In this document: piece after piece, positions 18,416 to 30,300 of the stretch | Position numbering within the stretch: position 1 is the stretch's first letter | Layout of the letters: every line of letters starts with the position of its first letter | From: Flammeovirga sp. EKP202 | Lineage (GTDB): Bacteria > Bacteroidota > Bacteroidia > Cytophagales > Flammeovirgaceae | DNA: 64,000 nucleotides | Assembly: GCF_014534745.1 (NCBI RefSeq) | Contig: NZ_JACVVP010000012.1 | Coordinates: forward strand, 111,322-175,321 | Direction of reading: 5' to 3' | Notes under the pieces: generated by a model | What the model was told of the DNA's origin: nothing | The model's input: only the letters and a program-made list of their open reading frames with translations | Database searches by the model: none | Position numbers and translations under genes: made by a program

Positions 18416-18919
18416 ATGAAAAACATTTTCAGTTCTCGAAAAGGAAATGTAGTTACCATCTACTTACCAAACCAATGCTTGAACGAACTATCAAATGATA
18501 ATACCATGCAAATCATCAATGAAATCAATGTAATCAATGATGATACTTCTGTGGATATGGTAATCTTTAGGACGATTCAAGAAAACTTCTTCTTAAAGCA
18601 ATCAAAAAGAGATGAAAATAAGTTAGTCATCGAAAGCGATTATTTTATTTCTCTAAAAGAAAAAGTCCAAAATATGAGACCAATGACGGTTTCTATTGTG
18701 GAAGGAACTACCAATATGATAGGGTCTGAGTTTATCAAAGCTAGTGACCTTTCTTATGCTACTGAAGAAGCTACATTTGCCAATGGATTTGACCTTCAGA
18801 ATCAAAGTCTAGAACAATATTCTGCACAAAAAGCGGAAGATCTTGGCATAATTACACGGTACGTTCCTTCAGATAAAATTGATATTACCCTAGATTACCT
18901 CCTTCATACATATGAATAA
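18416..18919 (+). CDS. Degenerate enoyl-CoA hydratase/crotonase-like protein
   Basis: 167 residues. The pattern of the crotonase superfamily can be traced: VVTIYLPN...LNELS at the start, VDMVIFRT, then PMTVSIVEGTTNMIGSEFI and KASDLSYATEEATFANGF. That is strand, oxyanion-loop region and the usual D-x-x-x-A-x-x-x-A-x-F segment. The family's helical C-terminal third is missing and the oxyanion glycines are poorly kept, so it is probably not a hydratase. It could be a structural relative with a new role. No partner gene is visible; it sits between gluQ and aspS. Confidence 0.6.
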   Translation: MKNIFSSRKGNVVTIYLPNQCLNELSNDNTMQIINEINVINDDTSVDMVIFRTIQENFFLKQSKRDENKLVIESDYFISLKEKVQNMRPMTVSIVEGTTNMIGSEFIKASDLSYATEEATFANGFDLQNQSLEQYSAQKAEDLGIITRYVPSDKIDITLDYLLHTYE

Positions 18920-19048
18920 TTCAATTTATTTTTAGAAAAAGTATCTAAATCAGGGATTTATACTATCAATTTCTCAAAAAATACAGAAAAAATTTCAAAT
19001 CCGTCAAAAGGATTTCTTAAATCGTTTTTTCCTCTACAAACTACTCCT

Positions 19049-19056
19049 TATTTTTG
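19049..19056 (+). promoter_or_regulatory. Candidate -7 promoter element for aspS
   Basis: TATTTTTG fits TAnnTTTG, 82 bp before the aspS start. The leader between them is AT-rich. Confidence 0.4.
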
Positions 19057-19138
19057 CAGTCGGTTTAGTGGCTTCTCATGTCTCATGATTTGATAAGTCC
19101 CTTTATTCAAGAGAATACAATATAAATAAAGACATAAA

Positions 19139-20896
19139 ATGCTTAGAACGCATAACTGCGGAGAACTCCGTGAAGGCCATATTGGGCAAAAGGTGACATT
19201 AAGCGGATGGGCGCAAGCTGTCCGTGATAAAGGTGGTTTAATTTGGATCGACATTCGTGACCGTTATGGCATCACTCAGTTGTTGATCGAAGATGATGGT
19301 AATGCTGCTGCTGAACTATTAGAAACTGCTCGTAAAGTAGGTCGTGAGTTTGTATTGCAAGCTACAGGTGAAGTAATCGAAAGAGCGGCTAAAAACCCTA
19401 ATATCCCAACTGGTAATATTGAGTTGCGTTTAAGCGATTTGGAAATTTTGAATGAGGCACAAACTCCTCCTTTCAAAATTGAAGATGAAACAGACGGTGG
19501 TGACGAGCTTCGTATGAAATACCGTTACTTAGACATCCGTCGTAATCCTGTTCGTGAAAAATTAGTTTTACGTCACAAGATTGCACAAGAGGTAAGAAGA
19601 TATTTATCAGACCAAGACTTTATTGAAGTGGAAACTCCAGTATTGATCAAGTCTACTCCTGAAGGTGCTCGTGACTTCTTGGTACCATCAAGAATGAACC
19701 CAGGTGAGTTTTATGCTTTACCTCAATCACCTCAAACATTTAAGCAATTATTGATGGTCGGTGGTATGGACCGCTACTTCCAAATTGTAAAATGTTTCCG
19801 TGATGAAGATTTACGTGCTGACCGTCAACCTGAGTTTACTCAAATTGACTGCGAAATGGCATTCGTTGATCGTGAGGACATCATCAACAACTTCGAAGGA
19901 ATGATGCGTCACCTTTTCAAAATGGTGAAAGGTATCGAACTTCCTGAATTCCCAAGAATGGAGTATGCTGACGCTATGCGTGACTACGGTTCGGATAAGC
20001 CTGATACTCGTTTTGATATGAAATTTGTAGACTTAAACGACGTTGCTCAAAACAAAGGCTTCAAAGTATTTGATTCTGCGGAGATCGTTTTAGGTATTTG
20101 TGCGAAAGGTTGTGCTTCATACACGCGTAAGCAAGTAGATGAGTTAACGAAGTGGGTACAACGTCCTCAAATCGGAGCAAAAGGTTTAGTATATGTGAAG
20201 TGCAACGAAGATGGGTCATTCAAATCTTCTGTTGACAAATTCTACTCACAAGATGACTTGAAAGCATGGGCTGAAAAAGCAGGTGCTGAAGCAGGTGACT
20301 TGTTATTAGTTTTATCAGGTGAGTTGGACACTACGCGTAAGCAAATGTGTGAACTTCGTTTAGAAATGGGTGAGCGTTTAGGTTTAAGAAACCGCCAAGA
20401 ATTCTCTCCACTTTGGGTTGTGAACTTCCCAATGTTCGAAAAAGACGAAGAAACTGGTCATTACCACGCAATGCACCACCCATTCACATCAGTACTTCCT
20501 GAAGATGCTGAAATCTTGAAAACGGACCGTTACAATGCTCGTGCTAATGCATATGACATGGTCATCAACGGTGTTGAAGTTGGTGGTGGTTCTATCCGTA
20601 TCCACGACAAGTCGGACCAAGCTGATATGTTCGATGCTTTAGGATTCACTCCTGAAGAAGCACAAGAGCAGTTTGGCTTCTTAATGAACGCTTTCGAATA
20701 CGGTGCACCTCCTCACGGTGGTATCGCATTAGGTTTCGACCGTCTTTGCTCATTATTTGGTGGTGTGGATTCTATCCGTGACTTCATCGCATTCCCGAAA
20801 AACACTTCTGGTAGAGATGTAATGATCGAGTCGCCATCAGTTGCTGATGCTCAACAATTGAAAGACTTAAGTATCCAATTGGATATCAAAGAATAG
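19139..20896 (+). CDS. aspS: Aspartyl-tRNA synthetase
   Basis: 585 residues, the bacterial-type length. An N-terminal OB-fold anticodon domain (residues 1-110, [19 protein letters not shown]) is followed by a class II catalytic domain with motif 2 [16 protein letters not shown]. The bacterial GAD insert lies around 290-410, and motif 3 is GIALGFDRL near 541-549. The enzyme charges tRNA(Asp) in the cytoplasm. The gene has its own promoter candidate and terminator. Codon use is more biased than in neighbours, as expected for a highly expressed gene. Confidence 0.98.
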   Translation: MLRTHNCGELREGHIGQKVTLSGWAQAVRDKGGLIWIDIRDRYGITQLLIEDDGNAAAELLETARKVGREFVLQATGEVIERAAKNPNIPTGNIELRLSDLEILNEAQTPPFKIEDETDGGDELRMKYRYLDIRRNPVREKLVLRHKIAQEVRRYLSDQDFIEVETPVLIKSTPEGARDFLVPSRMNPGEFYALPQSPQTFKQLLMVGGMDRYFQIVKCFRDEDLRADRQPEFTQIDCEMAFVDREDIINNFEGMMRHLFKMVKGIELPEFPRMEYADAMRDYGSDKPDTRFDMKFVDLNDVAQNKGFKVFDSAEIVLGICAKGCASYTRKQVDELTKWVQRPQIGAKGLVYVKCNEDGSFKSSVDKFYSQDDLKAWAEKAGAEAGDLLLVLSGELDTTRKQMCELRLEMGERLGLRNRQEFSPLWVVNFPMFEKDEETGHYHAMHHPFTSVLPEDAEILKTDRYNARANAYDMVINGVEVGGGSIRIHDKSDQADMFDALGFTPEEAQEQFGFLMNAFEYGAPPHGGIALGFDRLCSLFGGVDSIRDFIAFPKNTSGRDVMIESPSVADAQQLKDLSIQLDIKE

Positions 20897-20925
20897 ATTT
20901 TTAAACGATACCGTTTAAAAGAATT

Positions 20926-20959
20926 AGCCAATCTGCATTATTGTAGGTTGGCTTTTTTT
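20926..20959 (+). terminator. Rho-independent terminator of aspS
   Basis: Stem AGCCAATCT pairs with AGGTTGGCT and is followed by a run of T. Confidence 0.85.
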
Positions 20960-20984
20960 ATCTTTAAGCTAAACTCCATTCATT

Positions 20985-21368
20985 ATGACTTACCAACGCA
21001 ACCGCCTGCTTTATTTTATTTATATCGTCATTGTAATCGGCTTAGGCCTTTTATCAAGAACACGCATTACTCCCGAATTTATCTACCCGTATTTAGGCGA
21101 TTTTTTCTATGCGGTGATGTTCTATTTTATCATCGCATTTTTACTCAATAGAAGTCCTTCAAAAACGATACTTATCATCAGTGTATTGATTTGCTATCTT
21201 ATCGAATTACAACAAATCTTGGATTATGATTGGCTGGTCGCCATCCGAAAAACGACTATTGGTAGTTTGACCTTGGGGCACGGATTCCTTTGGAGCGATA
21301 TAGTGAGTTATACTTTTGGTGGGATCGTGGCTTATGGAATGGAGCATTATGTTTTGAGGAAGGTTTAA
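20985..21368 (+). CDS. DUF2809 family small membrane protein
   Basis: 127 residues with four hydrophobic segments (about 8-26, 38-56, 60-78 and 98-118). The loop IELQQILDYDWLVAIRKTT and the end LTLGHGFLWSDIVSYTFGG match the DUF2809 pattern. It would sit in the inner membrane. Function is unknown. A 216-bp inverted-repeat element begins 25 bp after its stop. Confidence 0.8.
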   Translation: MTYQRNRLLYFIYIVIVIGLGLLSRTRITPEFIYPYLGDFFYAVMFYFIIAFLLNRSPSKTILIISVLICYLIELQQILDYDWLVAIRKTTIGSLTLGHGFLWSDIVSYTFGGIVAYGMEHYVLRKV

Positions 21369-21393
21369 TACTTACTTGTGTCACAAAGTGCCA

Positions 21394-21609
21394 CTGGCGC
21401 AAGTGTTAAGCCGGAGGCGTCACTTGTGTCTATATTTTGAAGGAGTCTGTAGACTCCCTAACCCCCAAACCATAGGTTTATAAGGGAAAAGGTTTACAAA
21501 ATTTGAACTTCCTCTCATATCTGTTCCTTCGTTATGTTGATTCGGAAGTCGGGAGACTTCTCCGATTGTTGGACACAAGTGACGCCTATCGGCTTAACAC
21601 TTGCGCCAG
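21394..21609. mobile_element. 216-bp non-autonomous inverted-repeat element (MITE/BIME), copy 1
   Basis: Left end CTGGCGCAAGTGTTAAGCC and right end GGCTTAACACTTGCGCCAG are exact mirror images. Each end has the REP stem and then a small hairpin (GGAGTCT/AGACTCC on the left, GAAGTC/GACTTC on the right). The centre is AT-rich, with no gene. It ends six bases before the stop codon of the minus-strand gene at 21616. Confidence 0.85.
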
Positions 21610-21615
21610 GAGTGA

Positions 21616-22017
21616 TTAGTTTAAAATCTCTTTCTCTAATATGTAAAGATCATCTAAATCATCATCTAACATTACTTTATATCTTTTCTTTTTTTTATCA
21701 ATTAATAAGCAGGAATTAAAACTAATAGAACCATCATCATATAAAATTTCGATATTTAAATGAGATACTAAAAATTCGATTAAAGCTTGTAAAGCAAAAG
21801 AATCAATCCCTGTAAAATATAACTCTATATGCATTAAAAAATCTCCTGATTTATAATTCTCAGTATCATAAATCAATAGTACATCCGTTATAGGTGCGTC
21901 AATTTCATCCATATGCTTTATTTGATTGTCTTCTAATTCAAAAAAGCTTTTAAGAACTTCTACTACTTTATGATTTGAGATTACTTTGCTAAATATGATA
22001 GTTTCTGATTTAAACAT
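21616..22017 (-). CDS. Unknown acidic 133-residue protein between two repeats
   Basis: I do not recognise this protein. It is acidic, with no signal peptide or membrane span. Its predicted alternation of strands and helices (for example FLMHIELYFTGIDSFALQALIEF) resembles small intracellular binding or immunity-type folds, but no family can be named. It has a complete 216-bp element on one side and a lone REP on the other. It may be a passenger gene or a recent arrival. No promoter or partner is obvious. Confidence 0.6.
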   Translation of the reverse strand: MFKSETIIFSKVISNHKVVEVLKSFFELEDNQIKHMDEIDAPITDVLLIYDTENYKSGDFLMHIELYFTGIDSFALQALIEFLVSHLNIEILYDDGSISFNSCLLIDKKKKRYKVMLDDDLDDLYILEKEILN

Positions 22018-22045
22018 TTCTTTTGTTTTTTAAAATACCACCATC

Positions 22046-22087
22046 CTATTGGCACAAGTATTAAGCCGAAGACATCACTTGCGCCAG
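22046..22087. repeat. Lone REP hairpin of the RAYT family
   Basis: GGCACAAGTATTAAGCC at the left and CACTTGCGCCAG at the right form the outer hairpin only. The second small hairpin is absent. It lies 29 bp upstream of the 133-residue protein gene. Confidence 0.65.
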
Positions 22088-22168
22088 AGAGGTAGCAAGC
22101 TATTATATATCAGCTAAAAAATGTACCTTTAAATAGAGCAAATAGTGTATCCAAAATAAACGACTTCA

Positions 22169-23155
22169 ATGAAACTTAGTGTAAGCAGACTAGAACTATC
22201 CGCAAAAATCAATTGGGGTAGAAAACATCTTACTTCTATTCTCAAAAAAACATTGCCTCTTTTGGGGATTGGAACCGTTATCAGTTTTACGGCTATCCCT
22301 TATCCTATTTTTGAAACGTGGATCAAAGGTTTTACTTTTTTGGGGATTCCTTCTCTATTATATTTTGGTTCATCTGCAATTCTTTATTTAACAAAAGGTA
22401 AATCAAAAATACGATGTACAAATGAGGAGTTACATATTCAAAATGGTAAAACGGAATTTAGAATACCTACTCAACAAATTGCCCAGTTTTATTTAAAGTA
22501 TAATTCTGACAAAACTAGAAATTCAGATCACGCGAAAGTAGATCTTATGTTGATTACTAAAGACCATCAAAAGTATGATTGTTTTAATGCAAAAGGACTG
22601 CCTGCAAAGGATGGAAGGGAACTAGAAGATACACTTCAACAATTTTTGGGAATAGAAGATTATTACGTGGAAGGTGAGTACCAAGTGGTAGGACATCAAA
22701 AAGAAAGTTTAATTGAAAGTGATCTCCCAAAAGGTGAAAGTGTTGGGCAAATACTTTCCTTTGGTACAGAAGAAGGCATCATCCTCAAAAAATTTCAATA
22801 CAACTGGGATCAAAGTTTACCTGACCAATTGTTTTGGGTAGAAACAGGAAAAGACCTTTCTATTCTTTATAAAAAAGAAGAACACTTCTATAAAGAATCT
22901 AAAATTAATACTACTCTATTTTTCAGAGAAACAGGGTTTACAAGTAATATTTCATGGGAACATCTTCCAAACATTTTTCATTATAAAAATGAATTATTTG
23001 AGTTGATTGAAGAAACATCAGGTCTCTTCCTAAGTAGCTATGCAGAGAAGAAAGAAATTCCTGTTCAGCAACGATTCTATAAAAATCTGAATCAGAATAA
23101 TTGGTTCAGAATTGTACTTTATTCCAATCTTACAATTGAAATTTCTAAAAGCTAA
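22169..23155 (+). CDS. Unknown membrane protein with PH-like and DUF4178-like regions (paralogue A)
   Basis: 328 residues. Two hydrophobic segments lie near residues 28-50 and 56-76. A soluble beta-rich region follows (about 85-170) that looks like a bacterial PH domain (IRCTNEELHIQNGKTEFRI). The C-terminal half (about 185-328) has the strand pattern of DUF4178-like proteins (VGQILSFGTEEGIILKKF). The next gene has the same plan, so the two form a tandem pair. Both would be inner-membrane proteins facing the cytoplasm. The function is unknown, and the domain names are suggestions from pattern only. Confidence 0.55.
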   Translation: MKLSVSRLELSAKINWGRKHLTSILKKTLPLLGIGTVISFTAIPYPIFETWIKGFTFLGIPSLLYFGSSAILYLTKGKSKIRCTNEELHIQNGKTEFRIPTQQIAQFYLKYNSDKTRNSDHAKVDLMLITKDHQKYDCFNAKGLPAKDGRELEDTLQQFLGIEDYYVEGEYQVVGHQKESLIESDLPKGESVGQILSFGTEEGIILKKFQYNWDQSLPDQLFWVETGKDLSILYKKEEHFYKESKINTTLFFRETGFTSNISWEHLPNIFHYKNELFELIEETSGLFLSSYAEKKEIPVQQRFYKNLNQNNWFRIVLYSNLTIEISKS

Positions 23156-23158
23156 ACG

Positions 23159-24220
23159 ATGAATATTATAGAAACTAGAAATGGTGGATATTTATTTACC
23201 ATAAAAGGAAAGCTATCGAAACCATTACAGGAAGAGTATAAAAGAAAAATCGGAAATGAAGATAAGAAAGGCGAATTGTTCCTTTTCATTTTTTCCTTTG
23301 TAGCTACTTTTCCGCTGACTTTATCAAACCCTGAGCTATTATTCCTTATCCCTACTGCTTTTATTACTTATTTTTTGGGGAAACGCTATTATCTAAAAAA
23401 TAAAGAAGATACCATTAGGATCGTAATCTCAGAAGATAGTTTTGCCATTAATATCATTTTTGATGATGACCGTTATTCGAAGCATTTTGATCCTGAAAAT
23501 ATTGAACAACTTTACATCAGAAGAGTCGAGTTGAATAAGTATTGTCTATGTGCCATTACAAAATATCCTTTCAGACAACAAATTGCTTTAATCACTGGAA
23601 ATGAAGATAAACTTGCAGAATTAGTCGATTTGAAGAATCAAATCCATGAGTATTTCAATATTCAAGAAGATGAATTAGAGGGAGAAATTACCTATCAACA
23701 AGCTGAATTACCCAAAAGAAAAAGACAGTACTTTAATCTCTTCCATCAAGATATCAATGATATTCGATTAAATAGTGTCATTCATTTGAAAGGAGATGAT
23801 CATCATATCACAAAAATCAATCAGCTGGACTGGAACAACGGTATGGTCTCTTATCAATTTATGCTTGAGACAGAAGAGGCGTTATTTTATCATTCTTCTC
23901 CTGCGGAGCGACTTTTATTTCTAGAAAAAGAGATGACGGATAGTAGTGAAATTGGATTGAATCCTTATCAAACAGAACTTGATAAGTTCGAGAAAATACT
24001 CTACTATGAGAGTACTAACTTTTACCAAAGTGAACAAAATAAAGGAAAGCTCTTCGAAGGTAAAAAACTTACTCATAACAATGTGCTTCAACTCCTTTAT
24101 GAAGATGAAGAAAAGAAACGATTCTTGAGAGTCTTTATATTGGGCAGTGGGATCAAAGTAATGTTGGGAGAAGTTATTGAAGAGCATCAATTACAAGAGA
24201 TTTTACCTGAAGTGGAATAG
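23159..24220 (+). CDS. Unknown membrane protein with PH-like and DUF4178-like regions (paralogue B)
   Basis: 353 residues, starting 3 bp after the previous stop codon, so the two are co-translated. The layout matches the upstream gene: two hydrophobic segments (about 42-60 and 63-77), a PH-like region (IRIVISEDSFAINIIFDDD), an acidic linker (EDELEGEITYQ against EDYYVEGEYQ upstream), and a C-terminal region with NSVIHLKGDDHHITKI. Sequence identity between the two is low by eye, so the duplication is old. They could form a heteromer. Function is unknown. Confidence 0.55.
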   Translation: MNIIETRNGGYLFTIKGKLSKPLQEEYKRKIGNEDKKGELFLFIFSFVATFPLTLSNPELLFLIPTAFITYFLGKRYYLKNKEDTIRIVISEDSFAINIIFDDDRYSKHFDPENIEQLYIRRVELNKYCLCAITKYPFRQQIALITGNEDKLAELVDLKNQIHEYFNIQEDELEGEITYQQAELPKRKRQYFNLFHQDINDIRLNSVIHLKGDDHHITKINQLDWNNGMVSYQFMLETEEALFYHSSPAERLLFLEKEMTDSSEIGLNPYQTELDKFEKILYYESTNFYQSEQNKGKLFEGKKLTHNNVLQLLYEDEEKKRFLRVFILGSGIKVMLGEVIEEHQLQEILPEVE

Positions 24221-24267
24221 TAATACACAACTACCACTTGCACTAGTCAATATCTTTGAGCGAGGTA

Positions 24268-24302
24268 ATAAAAAAGCACATAGCATTTCTACTATGTGCT
24301 TC
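24268..24302 (-). terminator. Rho-independent terminator of the amylase gene
   Basis: On the minus strand, stem AGCACATAG/CTATGTGCT is followed by a run of T. It lies about 20 bp after the stop codon. Confidence 0.85.
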
Positions 24303-24320
24303 AATAGGAATTATTAGTCC

Positions 24321-27300
24321 TTATTTTTTAATAAACTTCTTCGTGATGATCTGATCTTTGACTTCAATTCTGATAAGGTGTAAACCAGAAGTAAGTCCTT
24401 CAGTATCCAATTTAAGTTGTTTATTTACAGCATTAAACTGAAGTTGTGCTGACGAAACTATTCTACCATTTAGGTCGAAAATCGTGACTATAGCACTTAA
24501 TGCTTCTTGAGAATTTAGTGCAATTGTAAGCTGCTGTGTTACCTCAGTTGGATACACGTTTACTTTCAATTCTTCCACTAATGAATTACTCAAACGTGAT
24601 ACGCTCAACTCTGGATTTCTATCATGCCAGACTCCGTCTTTATACCATCCCTCATTCGTTCTGGATAAATCAGCAGTTTGTGTTCCGCTACCGTTATGAA
24701 AAAGTAGATTGGTAGATGTAGCACCCTCGATGGTGTACTTATACCAACCGCTTCCTTCATCTATCATGTTTTCTCCGGGCCAAGCTGATGATCCTCCGTT
24801 GGAGGCATTCCAATAGTGAATCATTGTGCTATTTCCCCATGAACTTTTGAAGTGGATGGTCAAACCTGTTGGATCGATCGGCTTTTGGTCGTACCACTGT
24901 CCATCTCTATACCAACCTGTTGAACTTCTTGATAAATCGGGAGATTGATACCCTGCATTATTATGGAACAATAGGTTGATCGAAGACACGCTTGATGGAA
25001 ACTCAAAAAACCACCATCCATCTGTTCCTTCTGACAATGTTGCTCCCGGCCATGTTGTGCTTGCGATGCTTCCTGCTGGAGAGGCATTCCAATAATGTAT
25101 CAATGGATTATCTACTCCTTGGAAGTACACTGTAAAACCACCTGTTGCTTCCGTTACTTCGTAAGTTGTGGATTGAGTGGTTGAAGTATTTCCTGATGCG
25201 TCTACTGCAAAAGCAGAAACTACGTGTGTTCCTACAGTGTTTAAAGCAATGGATACGCTACCTACTCCTGATGAAGATGAAGTGGTAGGCGTAGAACCGT
25301 CTACAGTGTAATAAATGGTAGGAGCAATTCCTGAATTATCCGAAGCTGTAATACTTACGGTACCTGATCCACTGAAGGTTGTTGAAGGTGTCATTCCTAA
25401 TGTTGGATCGGTTTCATCAACTCCTGTATCTAACACTATCCATTGACCATTTTCGAATCCTTTACCTTCGTTGCCACAAGTACTTCTATCATCGGTTTGG
25501 CCTGCTCCTCCATTAGAGAAAATCACATTGGCACAAGTACCACCGGTTACTTCATATTTCATCCATCCGCTTCCAACTTCAGGGGCAGAAACCATTGCTA
25601 TACCTGGCCATGAAACAGGATTTTCCTCAACCACAGTTCCATTTTGAGAAACCTCCCAATAATACACATGAGAATATCCTTTTGCGTAAATCGTAAATGA
25701 CTGAACAGGGTTGAAAGTGTAAGTCGCTGTTTCAACAGTTGATGCTCCTACTTCATTGTAAGCAATCGCTTTTAAAGTGACCGATTGCCCTTCTGTTCCT
25801 TGAATAGAAATGCTACTTGAGTAGGGTGTTGAATTTTCGTCAGGAGTTGTCCCGTCTAATGTATAATAAATCACACCCTCATTTGTAGCTGTCAGTTGCA
25901 CACTCACATTTCCGGTTGGGAAGTTTCCACCATTTGGAGAAATCATCACATCGGGTTTTTGTGGACCAGGGCAATTTCCAGGACAAGTATCCGTCCATTG
26001 ACCGTCTTTGTACCAACCCGTTCTTTCTCTTGACAAATCATCTGACTGTGCTCCTCCATTGTCATTAAATACAATTCCTGTACTTAAAGCGGTAACGGAA
26101 GCTTCATACCAGCCACTGCCGATATCAGTCATTTGAACACCCGGCCAAACAGTATCATCCGTCACACCAACTGGCTCCGCATCATAGTGATGCATATGGG
26201 CAGAACCCCAATCTGATGGTTTGTAGAAATACACTGTGATTGGATCAATCTGACCAATAGAATATGATTTACTTGCCGAACCTGTACGTCCTTCGGCATT
26301 GATGCCTACGGCTTTTACAGTTGCTGATTCATTCAATGTGAAAGGTCCTGCATAAGCCGTCCAATTCATATAATCCGCTGGATCTGCAGTCTCATCCAAA
26401 GTGTAGTAAATACTAGGATTTGGATCGTCTGCATCTACTGCTGAGATAGAAACCGTGATGCTGTTTTCGTCATATCTTGTATCGGGTGAGATAGTGAGCA
26501 CTGGTCTAGACACGAATGTATAGTTTTTACTGTATAATAGAACGATGCCCTCGCTGTCTGCATTAAATGAAACCTGACCACCTGCTACTACCTGCATAGC
26601 ACCCGTGTAATGATCTACAATCGTATCACCTTCCTCATAATATTCAGAGACATTGAAAGTCACATTGCCTTGTGCACCCACTGCTACAATCACGCGGTCG
26701 GCAATTTCCAATTCTTGGTTATTGTAATCACGAACAAAAGTATACGGTGCATCTCCGATTTTTTGATGTGATCCTGCTCCTACTGCAGGGTGATCTCTAC
26801 GGAATGTTCCTAACTTTTTCCATACTTCATGTTGGCTGGTATTGAAGTTACCCCAGTTCATATCTGAACGTGTATTTTGCTCTGCATCACTCCAATTTCC
26901 TTCCGGACGACCTGATTCATCACCGTAGAAAATTTGAATACCACCGGGTAACAATAAGAAACCGGGTGCGGCAGATTGTAAGCTATTTCTGTCAAACAAT
27001 GGCACTACATCATGAGATGATAAGTAGCTTAATGAGTTCCAAGTTGGATCGTCGTTGATGGTTGCATATTCAGAATACAATGATTCCAATGAAGAAGCAT
27101 CACGTGAAGAAACTCTTGCATCATTTTTCAGATTAAAGTTGATTACAGAATTAAACTGACCGTCTGTATGGTATTCCGATTTGTTTTTTCCGTGACCCCA
27201 AACTTCGGCTGTCATCCAAAACTCCAGATCATCCATTGCTTTTTCTGGGTTCTCCGCTTTCCAATCTTTTAATGCTTGAATGGCATATTGCTTCAGTCTT

Positions 27301-30300
27301 GACCAACGTTCCAACTCTACGTGTTTGGCTGTATCAATTCTAAACCCATCAATACCATATTTTCTTACCCAATCTGTCAACCAGAAAATCATGTAGTTGG
27401 AAACTACTCTAGGTAGTCCTGTCGCATTGAAAAAGGCATCTAATTCCGCTTTTTTCTGATCGAATTTTCCTTCTTGCGTCCACTTCGTCACTAAGATTGG
27501 AGGAATCCCCACTTCTCCTACATCTTCCGTTTTTAAGTCCGGTAAGAAACCTACACAGTTATCAATTCCTCCACCGGAAGAACACCCATCATAACCGTCA
27601 ATATCTGGGTGACGCATCCAATCTGGCCCCCAATAATTCGAGATCCATGTTCCCCCACTATTGTAGTCTACAAACTTCTCGTGATAAGAATGCCATGATT
27701 CACTTCCAGAAGGTTGCCAAGACCTCCAAGCTGGATCAACAGAACCGTAGTTGTATTGTTCCATATCTTGCATGGTCACATAACCCGTGTGGTTCATTAC
27801 TACATCCACCACGATACGGATTCCTCTGCTGTGGGCTTCGTCTACAAACTCTTGGAAGTCTGCTTCCGTACCCATGTTCTGATCAATTTCCGTCCAATCC
27901 ATAGCATAGTAACCGTGGTAGCCGTAATGACGGAATGAACCATCAGAACTACCGCCTACCCATCCGTGCATTTGCTCTACGGGAGAAGTAATCCATATGG
28001 CATTGACACCGATAGACTCAAAATAACCTTCGCGAAGTTTGGCCGTCATCCCTTTCAAATCTCCCCCATGGAATTCACCCGCTGAAGAATCATCGGTATA
28101 GTCTTGACCATTTCCATTTTTGCCTCTGTTGTAAGGATTATTATTGGATGGATCCCCGTCATAAAAACGGTCCGTCATTGTAAAATAAACGGTGGCATTG
28201 TCCCATGTAAAGTTTGATTTCTTTGCTGGAACCGTAATGATAACATCATCTTCCTCTTTAGTATAAGTGGCTGAAACTTCTGTTGAAGAAGTACCCTCTA
28301 AAACTGCGATTGCTTTGACAGTAGTTGTGGCTGTAATTGTTAATTCACTTTGATATACATCAGAAGAAATAGTGGGTGTGCTACCATCTAAAGTGTAGTA
28401 AATTGTAGCATCCGTTGTCCCTGAAAGAGTAACAGAAATCTGATTTTCAAAATTGGTCGATTGAGGTGAAATACTCGCATTCACTTCTACAGGAATAACA
28501 ATATCGGGACAATCCACCGTACAAGTGGAAGAAACGACCCCTTGATCGTACCATGCAGTGCCAGTTATCGTAATATCTTCATCTTGGTTGTTATCGTAAT
28601 CATGAATTACAAAACTCGCTTCCTCAACTCCAGGTAAGGTAACTTTATACCAATCTTGTGTATCAGCAACTTTTTCCATTACAACACCTGGCCACTCTGT
28701 ATCTGCACTCACTCCTGCTGGAACAGCATTCCAGTGATGAGCATATAATGTTCCCCAGCCTGCAGGTTTTCTGACATAAACCACCATCTCAGGAAGTGAC
28801 TCTCCTATATAATATTTGTGCTCAGCATAACCTATTTTTCCACCGCTATCTACTGCAATTGCTTTCACTGTTGCCGTAGAAGATAATGTGAACTCACCGG
28901 TATAAAGTGTAGATGAAGTAGTAGGTGTTGAACCATCAATAGTATAATAAATCGGTAAATCAATATCTTGATCATCAACTACTGAAAGCGTTACTTGAAC
29001 GGGAATATCTGATTGTAAAATAGAAGGGTCGATGCTCACTAATGGATTTTCGTTTACACCTTCACCTTTATCCCAAATAGAATAATTCAATCCATCAGCT
29101 TGTAATACCCAACCATTTCCACCTGGCGACCAAGAGGTATTACCAATACGAACAGCAACTTTATCATCAATAATCGCTGCATAGCCGTTTCCACCTGATT
29201 GTTGGATACTTACTGTACTGTTGTTATAGATGCCATTTGCTTTACGCAAAGCGACCATCTTGGCAATCTCATCGTAAATTCCATAATCGAATAAATGAGA
29301 ATAAAAGACCATCGGTGATCCTGCATGGGTCAAAATGTAAGCATATCCTTGTAAAATTTGAGAGTTTGAACTTGGATCATTTGGGAATGCCGATCCAGGA
29401 TGATCTCCTTGACGGACAGGTTCTGTATCATGATTCTCTAAGAAAGTCACTGAATTTTGTGGCCAAACACCTGCAACACCTGGCATTTTTCCTCCATTAT
29501 TCAACGCTCCATAATTTCCATTTACAGCTTCATGCAAAGCAAATTTCAAAGGAAAATCGAAAGCTGTAGAGGTACCTTGTGTACCATCCATCCAATTGAT
29601 GATGGTTTGTGTATCACCTGTCCAGTTTTCACCGATAGAGATATACGGATTGGTAGCATTGTTGTATTCTGCGAAGAATCCAGCTCCAAAGCCATGAACA
29701 AAATCGTATCTCCAACCAGAGTAACCAATATCCGATTTCAGCCAGTTCATCCAATCCTTAATGGCCTGTCTTGTCTCGAAATCATTGTGGTTGATGTCTC
29801 TTGCTGCACTGTAAGGTGTTCCTGTATCAAAATCACCACAGCCTTGACCAGGAAATTGTTGGTTTACCTCATCATCAGCCGTAATGGCATTACAGCCTAA
29901 TTCAGGTTCGCAGAAATCTGCCCAACCTACACAACCCACTCTGTGATTGATCACAATATCAGCAATGGAAACAATGCCTTTACTGTTGAAGTGTGCAATA
30001 AGATCAATTAATTCTTGTTGAGTACCATAGTTAGAATTTAAGTCGTACCATTTACGTGGTAAGTAACCTGCCCTATCTGCAGCATCGGAAGATGGCGGTA
30101 ACCATACCCCATCGATTTCTGCTGATTGAATAGCATTGACTTTGTCGTTTAGATTGATCCACCAATCCTTGGTAGTAGCATCAGCGGATTCCCAGTGAAA
30201 GCCTTGGAGGTAGACTTCTCTACCGTCAGCTTGTTGGGCGAATAGACTCAAGTTTGACCACAGAAGGCAGCCAATAAGCAAGAGCCATTGAGAGAGCAAT

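Noticed and set aside
27497..27938. Overlapping open frames opposite the amylase
   Set aside because: Shadows of the amylase reading frame; no signal peptide, motif or start site, and the amylase on the other strand has complete catalytic motifs.
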